Source: Actinokineospora baliensis (GTDB taxonomy: Bacteria > Actinomycetota > Actinomycetes > Mycobacteriales > Pseudonocardiaceae). Taken from it: a stretch of DNA of 64,000 nucleotides. Under the pieces are notes generated by a model, which did no database searches, had not been told where the DNA came from, and was given only the letters and a program-made list of their open reading frames with translations. Positions 43,301-50,658 of the stretch are shown here, piece after piece. The translations under genes were made by a program, and so were the position numbers. Location: assembly GCF_016907695.1 (NCBI RefSeq), contig NZ_JAFBCK010000001.1, positions 1,054,001 to 1,118,000 on the forward strand, read 5' to 3'. How positions within the stretch are numbered: position 1 is the first letter of the stretch; every line of letters begins with the position of its first letter.

Positions 43301-45848
43301 CACCTCGGGTTCACTGCAGCAGGACGGCGGCGTAGTCAGGTTCACCCCCGCCAGCGCCGGTACAGCAACGTTCACCTACGACGCGGTCGACGGAACGGGC
43401 AACCCCTTCACCGGCACCGCCACGGTGACCGTCGTGGACGCGCCGGTCCTGGCTTCAGACACGATCACCGTCGCATCCGGTCAACTCGGCTCGGTCTCGG
43501 TCCTGGCCAACGACTCCTGCGCGGGCTGCGCGGCGACCGTGGCGATCGACCCGCTGAACGGCTCGATCACGATGGGCGTGTCGGGCCAGATCGGGTACAC
43601 AACCGCGCCGGGGTTCAGCGGGCTCGATTCCTTCACCTACACCGCCACGGACCCGGGTACCGGGGCGCACGCGAACGAGACGGTCGCGGTGACCGTGTCC
43701 CCGGTCGCCCGCGACGACACGGCGGCCACACCGGTCGAGGTGCCGATCAGCGTCGACGTGCTGGCCAACGACGCCTGCAAGGCCTGCACGCTCGCCGTGG
43801 GCACGACCACCGGTGACGTGGTCGCGAACGTCGTCTCCGGGCAGGTGGAGGTCACGCCGAACACGCAGTGGACCGGCACAGCGACCGTCGAGTACACCGC
43901 GACCGACCCCGCGACGGCGCTCACCACCACAGCGACGCTGACGCTCGAGGTCAGCAACGCCCTGCCGGACGCGATCACCGTCGCGGCGGGCGCGGGCGTC
44001 ACCGGGCTGGACGTCCTCGCCAACGACCTGTGCCCGACCTGCGCCATCACCACCGTCACCACGGCCACCCACGGCACCGCGGTCAACGAGGGCAGCACCG
44101 TCGGCTGGACCCCGCCCGCCACCTTCGCCGGGCTGGCCGCCTTCGGCTACACGGCCGACGACGGGTCGCAGACGGTGTCCTCGACCGTGCGGATCCTGGT
44201 GACCCCGGCGCCGCTGCCGGTCAGCACCACCGCCGACCAGGACGTCGCCGTCCAACCCCCGGCCACCGGTTCGTGCCCCGGCTGCGAGCTGCGCATCCGC
44301 ACGTCCGCGGACGAGGGCGACATCGACTACGACGGCAGCGGGTTCCGGTACACGCCGCCGCCCGGTTACACCGGCCCGGACAGCTTCACCTACCGGCTCA
44401 CCGACCCCGTGTCGCAGTTGTGGGTGGAGGCCAACGTGGTGATCACGGTCGCGGCGGCACCGGCGAACCCCGCGTTGAGCATCGCGGCGACCCCACCGAC
44501 CCCGGGCAGCCAACCGCACACCGGCGATGTCCTGCCATGGGCCTGGACAGTCACGAACACCGGCGACGTCCCCCTCACAGCGGTCACCCCAACCGGTGCC
44601 AGCTGCCCGGCAACGACACTCGCAGTGGGTGCGAACACGGTCTGCACGACCAGTCACACCCTCACCCAAGGCGAGATCGACGCCGGTCAACTGATCAAGC
44701 GCATCGACGTCACCGCGAGCAGCTCAGGAGGCGCGGCCTCAGGGTTCGACGAGACCACCGTGACGCTCGCACGAGTACCCGGCCTGACCGTCGACGCCGC
44801 GGCCGTACTCGGCACCGGCGTCATCACGGTGACCTACACCGTCGCGAACACCGGCAACACCACGCTGTCCGCGCTCGGGGTGACGCTCACCGACAGCTCC
44901 GTCCTGAGCTGCACGGCCACCTCGGTCCTCCCAGGCGGACAGGTGCCCTGCACCGGCACGCACACCGTCACCCCGACCGACGTCCAGGCGGGGTCGTGGT
45001 CCAGCAACGGAACGGGGACCGCCACCGCGCCCGGCACGGCACTCCCCCTGACCGCCACCGACTCCACGACCACCCCGTTGTCGTCACCGCCGGACACGAC
45101 CGTCAGCGGCCGGGTGTGGTTCGACCGCAACCTCGACGGCCAGTTCCAGGCCGGGGAGTGGCCGCTACCCGGCGTCCAAGTGGCCCTCGACGGCGGCTCG
45201 ACCCGGTCGACCGTTTCCGCCACTTCGGGACCCGACGGCCAGTACACGTTCGACGACGTCGAGGCCGGCTCGTACACGATCGCCGCGGTGTTCCCCGACG
45301 GCGGTTTCACCTACACCTCGGACTTCGACGGCGCCGCGGACTGGTCCGCCATCGTGATAGCCAACGGCACCCCGGTCACGGCGGTCGACTTCGCGGGCAC
45401 GGGCCAGGGCACCATCACGGGGACCGCCTTCACCCGCGCGACCCGGGCACCCGTACGCGAGGCGCCAGTCGTCTGCGTGTGGTCAGGCCTCGACCACACC
45501 CTCCACACCCCCGACGACGTCACCATGTCGTCCACCGGGGACGCGGCAGGCGCGTTCACGCTCGACCAACTCCCCTTCGGCACCTTCTCGTGCGATGCCC
45601 TCGACCCTGTGAGCGGGGTGCGCTCCGCGGCGGTGCTGGTCACCGTGCAGTCGACAGCGCCGGTGGGCATCGAACTGCTGGTGGGCGGGGAACCGGTTCA
45701 GGTCGCCCCGGCCCCCACTGTGCCGACGCCGGTGGAAGAACCGCTCGCCGACACCGGGCCGTGGTCACCCCAGATGGTGCGGCTCGGCCTCGCACTCGTG
45801 GTCGTGGGCTCGTTCGCGGTCGCTCGCGGGAGGTCAGACAGCCGATAG
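40341..45848 (+). CDS. Giant sortase-anchored surface protein with ten Cys-pair Ig/cadherin-like repeats
   Basis: This 1835-residue protein has a Sec signal peptide (about 1-29, ending PAEA), an unknown region (30-310), a DUF11-like domain, then about eleven tandem modules of ~85 residues built on V-x-x-ND...YTP...GxDSFTYTATD, the bacterial Ig/cadherin-like repeat. Ten carry a cysteine pair at the ND position, such as NDACGGC, NDPCAAC, NDLCANC, NDSCAGC, NDACKAC and NDLCPTC. After them come two DUF7507/CARDB-like domains, an SdrD B-like domain (VSGRVWFDRNLDGQFQ) and a second carboxypeptidase-regulatory-like domain. It ends in a sorting signal: LADTG, a hydrophobic segment, and RGRSDSR. The LAxTG form fits class E sortases. 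The product would be covalently attached to peptidoglycan as a long adhesin or stalk. Confidence 0.88.
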   Translation: MLRGKPVRVLVVVLLALVAVPGLVGPAEAAPPRCGNPGTPSVVALHSGHFYVDTNAQLLSGYAGYRVGSLTMRKGLWLDVSGFTGGVVAPAAGQPAAVPLPDLTEAGVVRYLMLSASTTTTVPQSHTVTVYTGPPGVGVVVCKRTFTYADVVDTIKLVANKVDNVTSTASGQAQLGDVVTLTVNGHTGTLGAGPPNNPGVLSYTPSALSTFPAAAWRLERTELVVSPDGVGPAVTYVDGLALTGATGPNRPFTARYTYRAIGTTSVSTPVRPIQYIANGTQVKHTNVGASSAGSLPAVSATAPVTVVAKVTSPADGVLPDTGGTADYSVRLVNSSATARTVDTVSDVLPAGALYSSGTLALDGRPILDPTVNSGVLTVVGPITVPAAGSTELTYSAQFGATPGPHINSATARFGQATLDTTADVTDSAPASTTVTVLGPLNLVDDAAPTGTSIGVSVLSNDSTPSGLPLKVTSLSAPTRGNTILGADGSVTYMPSSGTSGTDSFTYTATDGYTSDSATVVLTVTPVLVQDVYSTGENTTLVASSVLPNDACGGCTASTTLTSPPATGSASMAADGTFTYTPASNTTGPVTFTYSATDNAGSSSDGLVTIYVGDLAPDFATTSYGDPVVVPVKNNDAGCAGGCEPQADTDGSRGTVAYTGSSPVTVTYTPTAGLWGLDSFTYGTTTGSTSTPVTVMVEPPTTVLQTTYGVTATAQLPADGACSGCVYSMDSPATHGAVTVDAATGTSTYTPEAGFVGVDAYTYVAEDPVSGLRVLGLVDTTVGPLAVDDAVDVLLGGTANGDVSTNDSCPSTCTLTKLTDPASGTVLFNNDGTYAYTPGSAIGQFTFTYRATSSVSGATSDDATVTVTVRGAVDDTDNTVPNTPIDIAVRGNDPCAACTLSVGNPSAGTTAIVGQLVRYTPAPGFSGPATFPYTLTLGAATTTATVTVNVTPLAVADTAIAVVGKTVDLQPLANDLCANCAITSLGTPTSGSLQQDGGVVRFTPASAGTATFTYDAVDGTGNPFTGTATVTVVDAPVLASDTITVASGQLGSVSVLANDSCAGCAATVAIDPLNGSITMGVSGQIGYTTAPGFSGLDSFTYTATDPGTGAHANETVAVTVSPVARDDTAATPVEVPISVDVLANDACKACTLAVGTTTGDVVANVVSGQVEVTPNTQWTGTATVEYTATDPATALTTTATLTLEVSNALPDAITVAAGAGVTGLDVLANDLCPTCAITTVTTATHGTAVNEGSTVGWTPPATFAGLAAFGYTADDGSQTVSSTVRILVTPAPLPVSTTADQDVAVQPPATGSCPGCELRIRTSADEGDIDYDGSGFRYTPPPGYTGPDSFTYRLTDPVSQLWVEANVVITVAAAPANPALSIAATPPTPGSQPHTGDVLPWAWTVTNTGDVPLTAVTPTGASCPATTLAVGANTVCTTSHTLTQGEIDAGQLIKRIDVTASSSGGAASGFDETTVTLARVPGLTVDAAAVLGTGVITVTYTVANTGNTTLSALGVTLTDSSVLSCTATSVLPGGQVPCTGTHTVTPTDVQAGSWSSNGTGTATAPGTALPLTATDSTTTPLSSPPDTTVSGRVWFDRNLDGQFQAGEWPLPGVQVALDGGSTRSTVSATSGPDGQYTFDDVEAGSYTIAAVFPDGGFTYTSDFDGAADWSAIVIANGTPVTAVDFAGTGQGTITGTAFTRATRAPVREAPVVCVWSGLDHTLHTPDDVTMSSTGDAAGAFTLDQLPFGTFSCDALDPVSGVRSAAVLVTVQSTAPVGIELLVGGEPVQVAPAPTVPTPVEEPLADTGPWSPQMVRLGLALVVVGSFAVARGRSDSR

Positions 45849-45957
45849 CGCCGTGGTGCGCGATATGTCAGAGCGGTCGCGCGAACGCCATGTCGACAGC
45901 GTCGAGGTAGGGCGCGCGGTGGCTCGGTCGCGACAGGTCCGCCGCGTCGGTGGCCAG
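45828..45957 (-). pseudogene. Third, most degraded copy of the DUF2334 gene 3' end
   Basis: The minus strand reads DLSRPSHRAPYLDAVDMAF before losing frame, parallel to the intact gene's DLARPAHHAAYLDAVDMAL. Homology with the other copies begins at a GCGGGAGGTCAG stretch that still lies within the last codons of the surface-protein gene, so the duplication abuts or supplied that gene's 3' end. Confidence 0.7.
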
Positions 45958-46240
45958 GCGGGAGGTCAGGCAGTCGATAGGGCGGTGCTGGCGCGGTAGG
46001 TCATGGCGGTCGCGCCGTTGTCGAGGGCCATGTCGACGGCGTCGAGGTAGGCGGCACGGTGAGCAAGCGCAGCGCGCCCATGCGCCGGGTGGTGCGGCTG
46101 GGTCTCGCGCTCGTGAGTCGTGGAGTCGCTGGCGATCTCTCGCGGGAGGCGGCGCGCTGGGCCAGCCACGACAGGTCAGCCGCGTCGATGGCTAGGCAGA
46201 GCGTGCCCGAGGTGGTGCCGGCTCGCCCTGCGCTCGTGGG
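45958..46240 (-). pseudogene. Second, rearranged copy of the DUF2334 gene 3' end
   Basis: Bases 45958-46056 are nearly identical to 46228-46345 of the intact gene, encoding AYLDAVDMALDNGATAMTYRASTALSTA and a stop. Bases 46155-46227 resemble the neighbouring upstream part of the gene. A stretch in between (about 46060-46150) repeats the ATGCGCCGGGTGGTGCGGCT segment out of order. No complete reading frame remains; a 67-codon frame at 45966-46169 is a remnant. Confidence 0.75.
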
Positions 46241-46243
46241 AGG

Positions 46244-46933
46244 TCAGGCAGTCGATAGGGCGGTGCTGGCGCGGTAGGTCAAGGCGGTCGCGCCGTTGTC
46301 GAGGGCCATGTCGACGGCGTCGAGGTAGGCGGCGTGGTGGGCTGGTCGCGCGAGGTCAGCTGCGTCGATGGCTAGGCGGAGGGTGCCGGAGCGCCGGGTG
46401 GTGCGGCTCGCGGCGAGGACCAGGGCGAAGCACCGCCAGGTCTCGGCCCGCTCGTGGCTGCTGAGGGTCTGCACCCGCGACCGCGACGCGGTTCCTGTTC
46501 GTAGGTCGTGGATGGCCGCTAGGTCGGCGCACAGGGTGAAGTCCTTGCGCCGCAGGGCGACGAGCGTGCCGCGGGATGCCTGCCACCGGGGCGGGGCGAA
46601 GCCGGTGGTGTGCAGGCCGGCCCGCTCCATGGCGGACATGGCCGCGGTCAGCCGCAGGCCCGCCTCGTGCGCGGGCAGCGCGGCGAACTCCGGTCTGCGC
46701 ATCGACACGGTCCGCCCGCGGGGTTCCCGGGAGTGGTCGAAGCCGTGCAGCAGGATGTCGTCGCCCGCGGCGCGGCGGGTTCGGGCCCAGTCCACGGCCG
46801 CACCGGCGAGTCGGGGGGCTACCAACAGGGACAGCGGCACACCGCGCCTGCCCAGGTGCTCGGCGAGATCGGCGCAGTGGTGCAGGGTCCGGGTGTCGAT
46901 CCCGGACAGCGAGACCAGCAGTCGAGCCGTCAC
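46244..46933 (-). CDS. Polysaccharide deacetylase-like (DUF2334) protein
   Basis: The 229-residue protein starts at GTG 46933. It has the deacetylase-fold order: LLVSLSGIDTRTLHHCADLAEHLGRRGVPLSLLVAP, the metal-region GDDILLHGFDHS (H-G-F-D-H), then FAPPRWQASRGTLVALRRKDF and the C-terminal AYLDAVDMALDNGATALTYRAS. DUF2334 proteins are related to carbohydrate esterase family 4. It is cytoplasmic by sequence, as there is no signal peptide. The 3' end has been duplicated twice downstream. It sits 50 bp after purC in the same direction. Confidence 0.8.
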   Translation of the reverse strand: MTARLLVSLSGIDTRTLHHCADLAEHLGRRGVPLSLLVAPRLAGAAVDWARTRRAAGDDILLHGFDHSREPRGRTVSMRRPEFAALPAHEAGLRLTAAMSAMERAGLHTTGFAPPRWQASRGTLVALRRKDFTLCADLAAIHDLRTGTASRSRVQTLSSHERAETWRCFALVLAASRTTRRSGTLRLAIDAADLARPAHHAAYLDAVDMALDNGATALTYRASTALSTA

Positions 46934-46983
46934 CCCACCAGCACAGCGCCACCGGATGACTACCAGGTGTCGCCGGTGGTCCC

Positions 46984-47865
46984 TCAGCCGATCCAGTCGG
47001 CGAACTTCCGGCCGGTGACCTGCTCGTATGCCTGCACGTACCGGTCGCGGGTGGCCTCGACGATCTCGGTCGGCAGGGGTGGCGGCGGGGTGTTCGAGGC
47101 CCGGTCCCAGCCCGACTCCGGCGACGTGAGCCAGTCGCGGACGAACTGCTTGTCGTAAGAGGGCTGCGGCTTGCCGGGCGCGTATGTCTCCAGCGGCCAG
47201 TACCGCGAAGAGTCCGGCGTGAGGACCTCGTCGCCTAGGACGACCTGGCCGTCCAAGAGGCCGAACTCGAACTTGGTGTCGGCGAGGATGACCCCCCGCT
47301 CAGCGGCGTAAGAGGCAGCGCGCTCGTACACCGCGAGAGTCAGGTCCCGCACTACCTCGCTGTGCTCGACCCCGATGACCTCGGCCATCTCTTCGAAGGT
47401 GACGTTCTCGTCGTGCTCGCCGATCGGCGCCTTGGTGGCCGGGGTGTAGATCGGCCGGGGCAGCTTGGAGCCCTCGACCAGGCCCGGGGGCAGCTCGATC
47501 CCGCAGACCGAGCCGCTGCGGTCGTAGTCCTTGGTGCCCGATCCGGCCAGGTAACCGCGGGCGACGGCCTCCACGGCCAGCATCTCCAGCCTGCGCACCA
47601 CCAGCGCCCGGCCGCGCACCTCGGCCGGGATCCGCTCGTCGTCCCAGGCCACCAGGTGGTTGGGCACGATGTCGCCGACCAGGTCGAACCAGAACACGCT
47701 CATCGCGGTGAGGATGCGGCCCTTGTCCGGGATGGGGGACTCGAGGACGAAGTCGTACGCCGAGATCCGGTCCGAGGCGACCAGCAGCAGGTGGTCGTCG
47801 TCGATGGCGTGCAGCTCGCGGACCTTGCCTGCCGCGATCTTCGGGTAATCCTCAAGGGTGGCCAC
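46984..47865 (-). CDS. purC: Phosphoribosylaminoimidazole-succinocarboxamide synthase (SAICAR synthetase)
   Basis: The 293-residue enzyme has the classic PurC motifs: [57 protein letters not shown], then [33 protein letters not shown]. It ligates aspartate to CAIR with ATP. In this genome it lies away from purSQL (38 kb) and purFM (18 kb), with unrelated genes between, so the purine genes form a dispersed cluster. It is divergent from the SAM hydrolase gene, with about 20 bp between the starts. Confidence 0.97.
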   Translation of the reverse strand: MATLEDYPKIAAGKVRELHAIDDDHLLLVASDRISAYDFVLESPIPDKGRILTAMSVFWFDLVGDIVPNHLVAWDDERIPAEVRGRALVVRRLEMLAVEAVARGYLAGSGTKDYDRSGSVCGIELPPGLVEGSKLPRPIYTPATKAPIGEHDENVTFEEMAEVIGVEHSEVVRDLTLAVYERAASYAAERGVILADTKFEFGLLDGQVVLGDEVLTPDSSRYWPLETYAPGKPQPSYDKQFVRDWLTSPESGWDRASNTPPPPLPTEIVEATRDRYVQAYEQVTGRKFADWIG

Positions 47866-47885
47866 GTTTGTGCAGCCTAAGGCCC

Positions 47886-48716
47886 GTGTCCGACACTGCT
47901 GGGGTGGGGTACGACTGGGTCAGCTTCACCACCGACTACGGCCGGGCGGACGGCTTCGCCGCGGTCTGCGAGGGCGTCGTCGCCCGCACCGCGCCGCACG
48001 CGCGTGTCCTGCACATCAGCCACGAAATCCCCCGCCAGGACGTCCGCTCCGGCGCGGCGCTGCTGGCCGGATCGGTGCCGTACCTGCCGCGCGCGGTGCA
48101 CCTTGCCGTCGTCGACCCCGGGGTGGGGACCAGCAGGCGGCCGATCGCGATCGTGTCACCCGAAGGGGTACTCATCGGGCCGGACAACGGCCTGCTCCCC
48201 CCGGCCGCCGAGGTGCTGGGCGGGGCCATCGCGGCCTACGAGATCACCGAGTTCCACCTGGAACCCGTGTCGGCCACCTTCCACGGCCGGGACGTCTTCG
48301 CCCCCGCCGCCGCTCAGGTCGCCACCGGGGTCACCCCCAACGAGCTCGGACCGGCCGTCGACCTGGAAACCCTGGTGCGCCTGCCGGAACCCGTCACGCA
48401 CACCGAGCCGGGCCGGGTCACCACCGAGGTCCTGGGGTCCGACACCTTCGGCAACGTGCGACTGGCCGCCAAAGACCTGGTCGCCGACCCGGGCACGGTG
48501 GTCCATGCCCAGGTCGGCGACCGGTCGTTGGAAGCGGTCGTCGGGCGCACGTTCGCCGACGCCCGCTGGGGCGACGCCGTCGTGCTGCTCGACTCGGCTG
48601 GCCAGGTCGCGATCGCGGTCAACGGGGGTTCCGCCGCCGAGATCCTGTTGCCGCGACCCGGTGACCGGGCGGTGCTGTTGCTGGCAGCCGCTCCAGCACC
48701 GCCCGCCTCGGCCTAG
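47886..48716 (+). CDS. S-adenosyl-L-methionine hydrolase (SAM hydroxide adenosyltransferase)
   Basis: The start is GTG 47886, with GTG 47904 as an alternative; the product has up to 276 residues. DUF62-family features are [72 protein letters not shown] and DTFGNVRLA. The enzymes cleave SAM to adenosine and methionine using water or hydroxide, related to fluorinase and SalL. It is a single gene, convergent with a protease gene; its last four bases overlap that gene's stop codon. Its role might be SAM turnover; that is inference. Confidence 0.9.
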   Translation: MSDTAGVGYDWVSFTTDYGRADGFAAVCEGVVARTAPHARVLHISHEIPRQDVRSGAALLAGSVPYLPRAVHLAVVDPGVGTSRRPIAIVSPEGVLIGPDNGLLPPAAEVLGGAIAAYEITEFHLEPVSATFHGRDVFAPAAAQVATGVTPNELGPAVDLETLVRLPEPVTHTEPGRVTTEVLGSDTFGNVRLAAKDLVADPGTVVHAQVGDRSLEAVVGRTFADARWGDAVVLLDSAGQVAIAVNGGSAAEILLPRPGDRAVLLLAAAPAPPASA

Positions 48717-50473
48717 AAGGAGACCTTCCAGGAGTTGATGTAGCCGGTGTCGTAGTTGGCGGTGTCGCGGACCGAGAGCTTCCAGCCGCCGTTGGCGACC
48801 TCGCTGGAGAGGTCCACGGTGAACTGGGTGCTCAGGTTCGCCGAACCGTCACCCGGGTTGGCCCGGCGCAGGCTGTAGCTGGTGCCGTCCGGCGCGATCA
48901 GGCTGATCTCCAGGTCGCCGACGTAGGTGTGCACGATGTTGACGTCGATCTTGGTCGCGGCAGGCGCGTTGCCGGTGCGGCCGTCGATGGTGACCGTCGA
49001 GGTGGCGGCGGCACCGTTGTCGGCGATCTGCACGTCGTCGGTGTTCTCCCACGGGCCGTTGGGCTGCGGGGGAGTCCCGCCCTGCACCGCGGCGAGCGCG
49101 TCGACGCGGCCCTCGCCGTAGAAGGTGTTCTTGGCGGTGGTGCCCTTGCAGCGGCTGTCGCTGCCGCAGGACAGGTCGTCGGCCTGCTCGGCGATCTTGG
49201 CCTTGATCTGGTCGACCGTCGCGCTGGGGGTGACGCTCTTGATCAGCGCGGCGACACCGGCCACGTGCGGGGTGGCCATCGAGGTACCCGACATCTGGCC
49301 GTAGTTGCCGCCGGGCATGGTCGAGTACACGTTGTCGCCGGGGGCGGCCACGTTGACCTTGTTGGCGAAGTTGGAGAACGAGGACTTGGCGTTGCTGCTG
49401 GTGATCGAGCCGACGGTCAGCGAGGACTCGAGCTCACCCGGGACGATCTTGCAGGACGCGGTGACCGGGCGGCTCGACGGCGTGGAGTCGTCCGGGCTCA
49501 GCGTGTCGGTCGACTTGTTGTCCAGGTCGGTGTTCTCGTTGCCCGCGGCCACGACGTTGAGCACGCCCTTGCCGGTGGCGTAGTCGGCCGCGCGCTTGAC
49601 GGCCTCCATGATCGCGGCCTGGTCGACGTTGTTGGGGCAGTTGGCCCACCACGGGTCGGTCCAGTAGCTGTTGTTGGTCACCGCGAAGCCGTTGTCACCC
49701 GCGTACATGAAGCCGCAGACCACGTTCTCCGGGAAGAACAGCTGGGTGCTCGGCTCGGCCACGCGGATCGAGGCGATCTTCACGCTGGGCGCGACGCCGA
49801 CCATGCCCTTGCCGTTCTTGGCCGCGGCGATGGTGCCAGCGACGTGCGTGCCGTGGTCGCCGACCGGGCGCCACGCACCGGTGCGGGCGTCGACCTTGCC
49901 GTAGGCGCAGGACACCGACTTCGAGGCCTCGAAGTTCGCCTTGAGGTCGTAGTGCTGGTCGTCGACGCCGGTGTCGATGACGCCAACGAGCACGTTGGAG
50001 CTGCCGGTGGTCACCTCCCACGCCTTGTCGGCGCCGATCTGGGTCATGTCGACCCGGCTGGTCTCGTTGGCCGTCGGCGTGGTCTGCGACGGCGAGGTGG
50101 GGATCGCCGGGTTGGACGAGGCGGCGGGCACGTCGGAGGTGCGGGAGGCACCGACCTGCTGCACACCGGACACCGAGCGCATCTTCGAGGCGAAGTCGGC
50201 GGCCGTCGAGTGCGCCACGATGACGCCGATCGCGTCGTAGGAGGCGTAGACGGTGCCGCCGTTGCTGCTCACCGCGGACTTGGCGCCGCTGGTGTTGTTC
50301 GGGGCGGTGATCACCAAGTACGAGCGCAGACCGGCCGCGGCGGCCACGGACTTGCCGGTACCCGGCTTGCCGGGGCCCGCGGCGGCGACACCCGCCATGG
50401 GGGTGAGCGCGGCGACGCTGAGCGCGGCGACGAGCGCCGTCCGCTTCAGCCCGGCGCGGGAACGCAGGAACAC
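48713..50473 (-). CDS. Secreted subtilisin-family (S8) serine protease with C-terminal P-like domain
   Basis: GTG 50473 follows GGAGG by six bases, giving 586 residues. Layout: Sec signal peptide, an I9-like propeptide (SYLVITAPNNTSGAKSAV, about 50-140), then the catalytic domain with Asp in VGVIDTGVDDQHYDL, His in GDHGTHVAGTIA, the oxyanion Asn region VVAAGNENT and Ser in SGTSMATPHVAG. After a linker, a proprotein convertase P-like beta domain (DVQIADNGAAATSTV..., GDLEISLIAPDGTSY) ends with INSWKVSF. It is an extracellular protease. It is paralogous to the next gene and is probably its tandem duplicate. Confidence 0.93.
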   Translation of the reverse strand: MFLRSRAGLKRTALVAALSVAALTPMAGVAAAGPGKPGTGKSVAAAAGLRSYLVITAPNNTSGAKSAVSSNGGTVYASYDAIGVIVAHSTAADFASKMRSVSGVQQVGASRTSDVPAASSNPAIPTSPSQTTPTANETSRVDMTQIGADKAWEVTTGSSNVLVGVIDTGVDDQHYDLKANFEASKSVSCAYGKVDARTGAWRPVGDHGTHVAGTIAAAKNGKGMVGVAPSVKIASIRVAEPSTQLFFPENVVCGFMYAGDNGFAVTNNSYWTDPWWANCPNNVDQAAIMEAVKRAADYATGKGVLNVVAAGNENTDLDNKSTDTLSPDDSTPSSRPVTASCKIVPGELESSLTVGSITSSNAKSSFSNFANKVNVAAPGDNVYSTMPGGNYGQMSGTSMATPHVAGVAALIKSVTPSATVDQIKAKIAEQADDLSCGSDSRCKGTTAKNTFYGEGRVDALAAVQGGTPPQPNGPWENTDDVQIADNGAAATSTVTIDGRTGNAPAATKIDVNIVHTYVGDLEISLIAPDGTSYSLRRANPGDGSANLSTQFTVDLSSEVANGGWKLSVRDTANYDTGYINSWKVSF

Positions 50474-50596
50474 GATGTCCTCCGGGGGTGTTTCAGGGGG
50501 CAGGGATCCCTTTCCGCGCCATGATGACCAAAAACACCCAGCAGCAGAATCCTTGGCGAAAAGTGGGTTCAAATGGCCCAGAGAAATCGTAAAAGA

Positions 50597-50633
50597 CTGA
50601 AGGCCGTCCCGGGATAAACAGGACGGCCTTCAG
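50597..50633. terminator. Strong terminator hairpin between the two S8 proteases
   Basis: CTGAAGGCCGTCC (50597-50609) pairs perfectly over 13 bp with GGACGGCCTTCAG (50621-50633), with an 11-nt loop. It lies just after the minus-strand protease at 50659-52389 and before the start of the second one. Confidence 0.85.
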
Positions 50634-50658
50634 GGTATTACCAGGTAGTTCCTTTTGC

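Noticed and set aside
43455..44690. Minus-strand 411-codon frame inside the giant surface-protein gene
   Set aside because: Arg/Gly-rich mirror of the repeat coding strand; no plausible start or family.
48929..50524. Plus-strand 531-codon frame over the first S8 protease
   Set aside because: A His/Val/Arg-rich shadow repeated over the second protease, as expected from paralogous coding strands.
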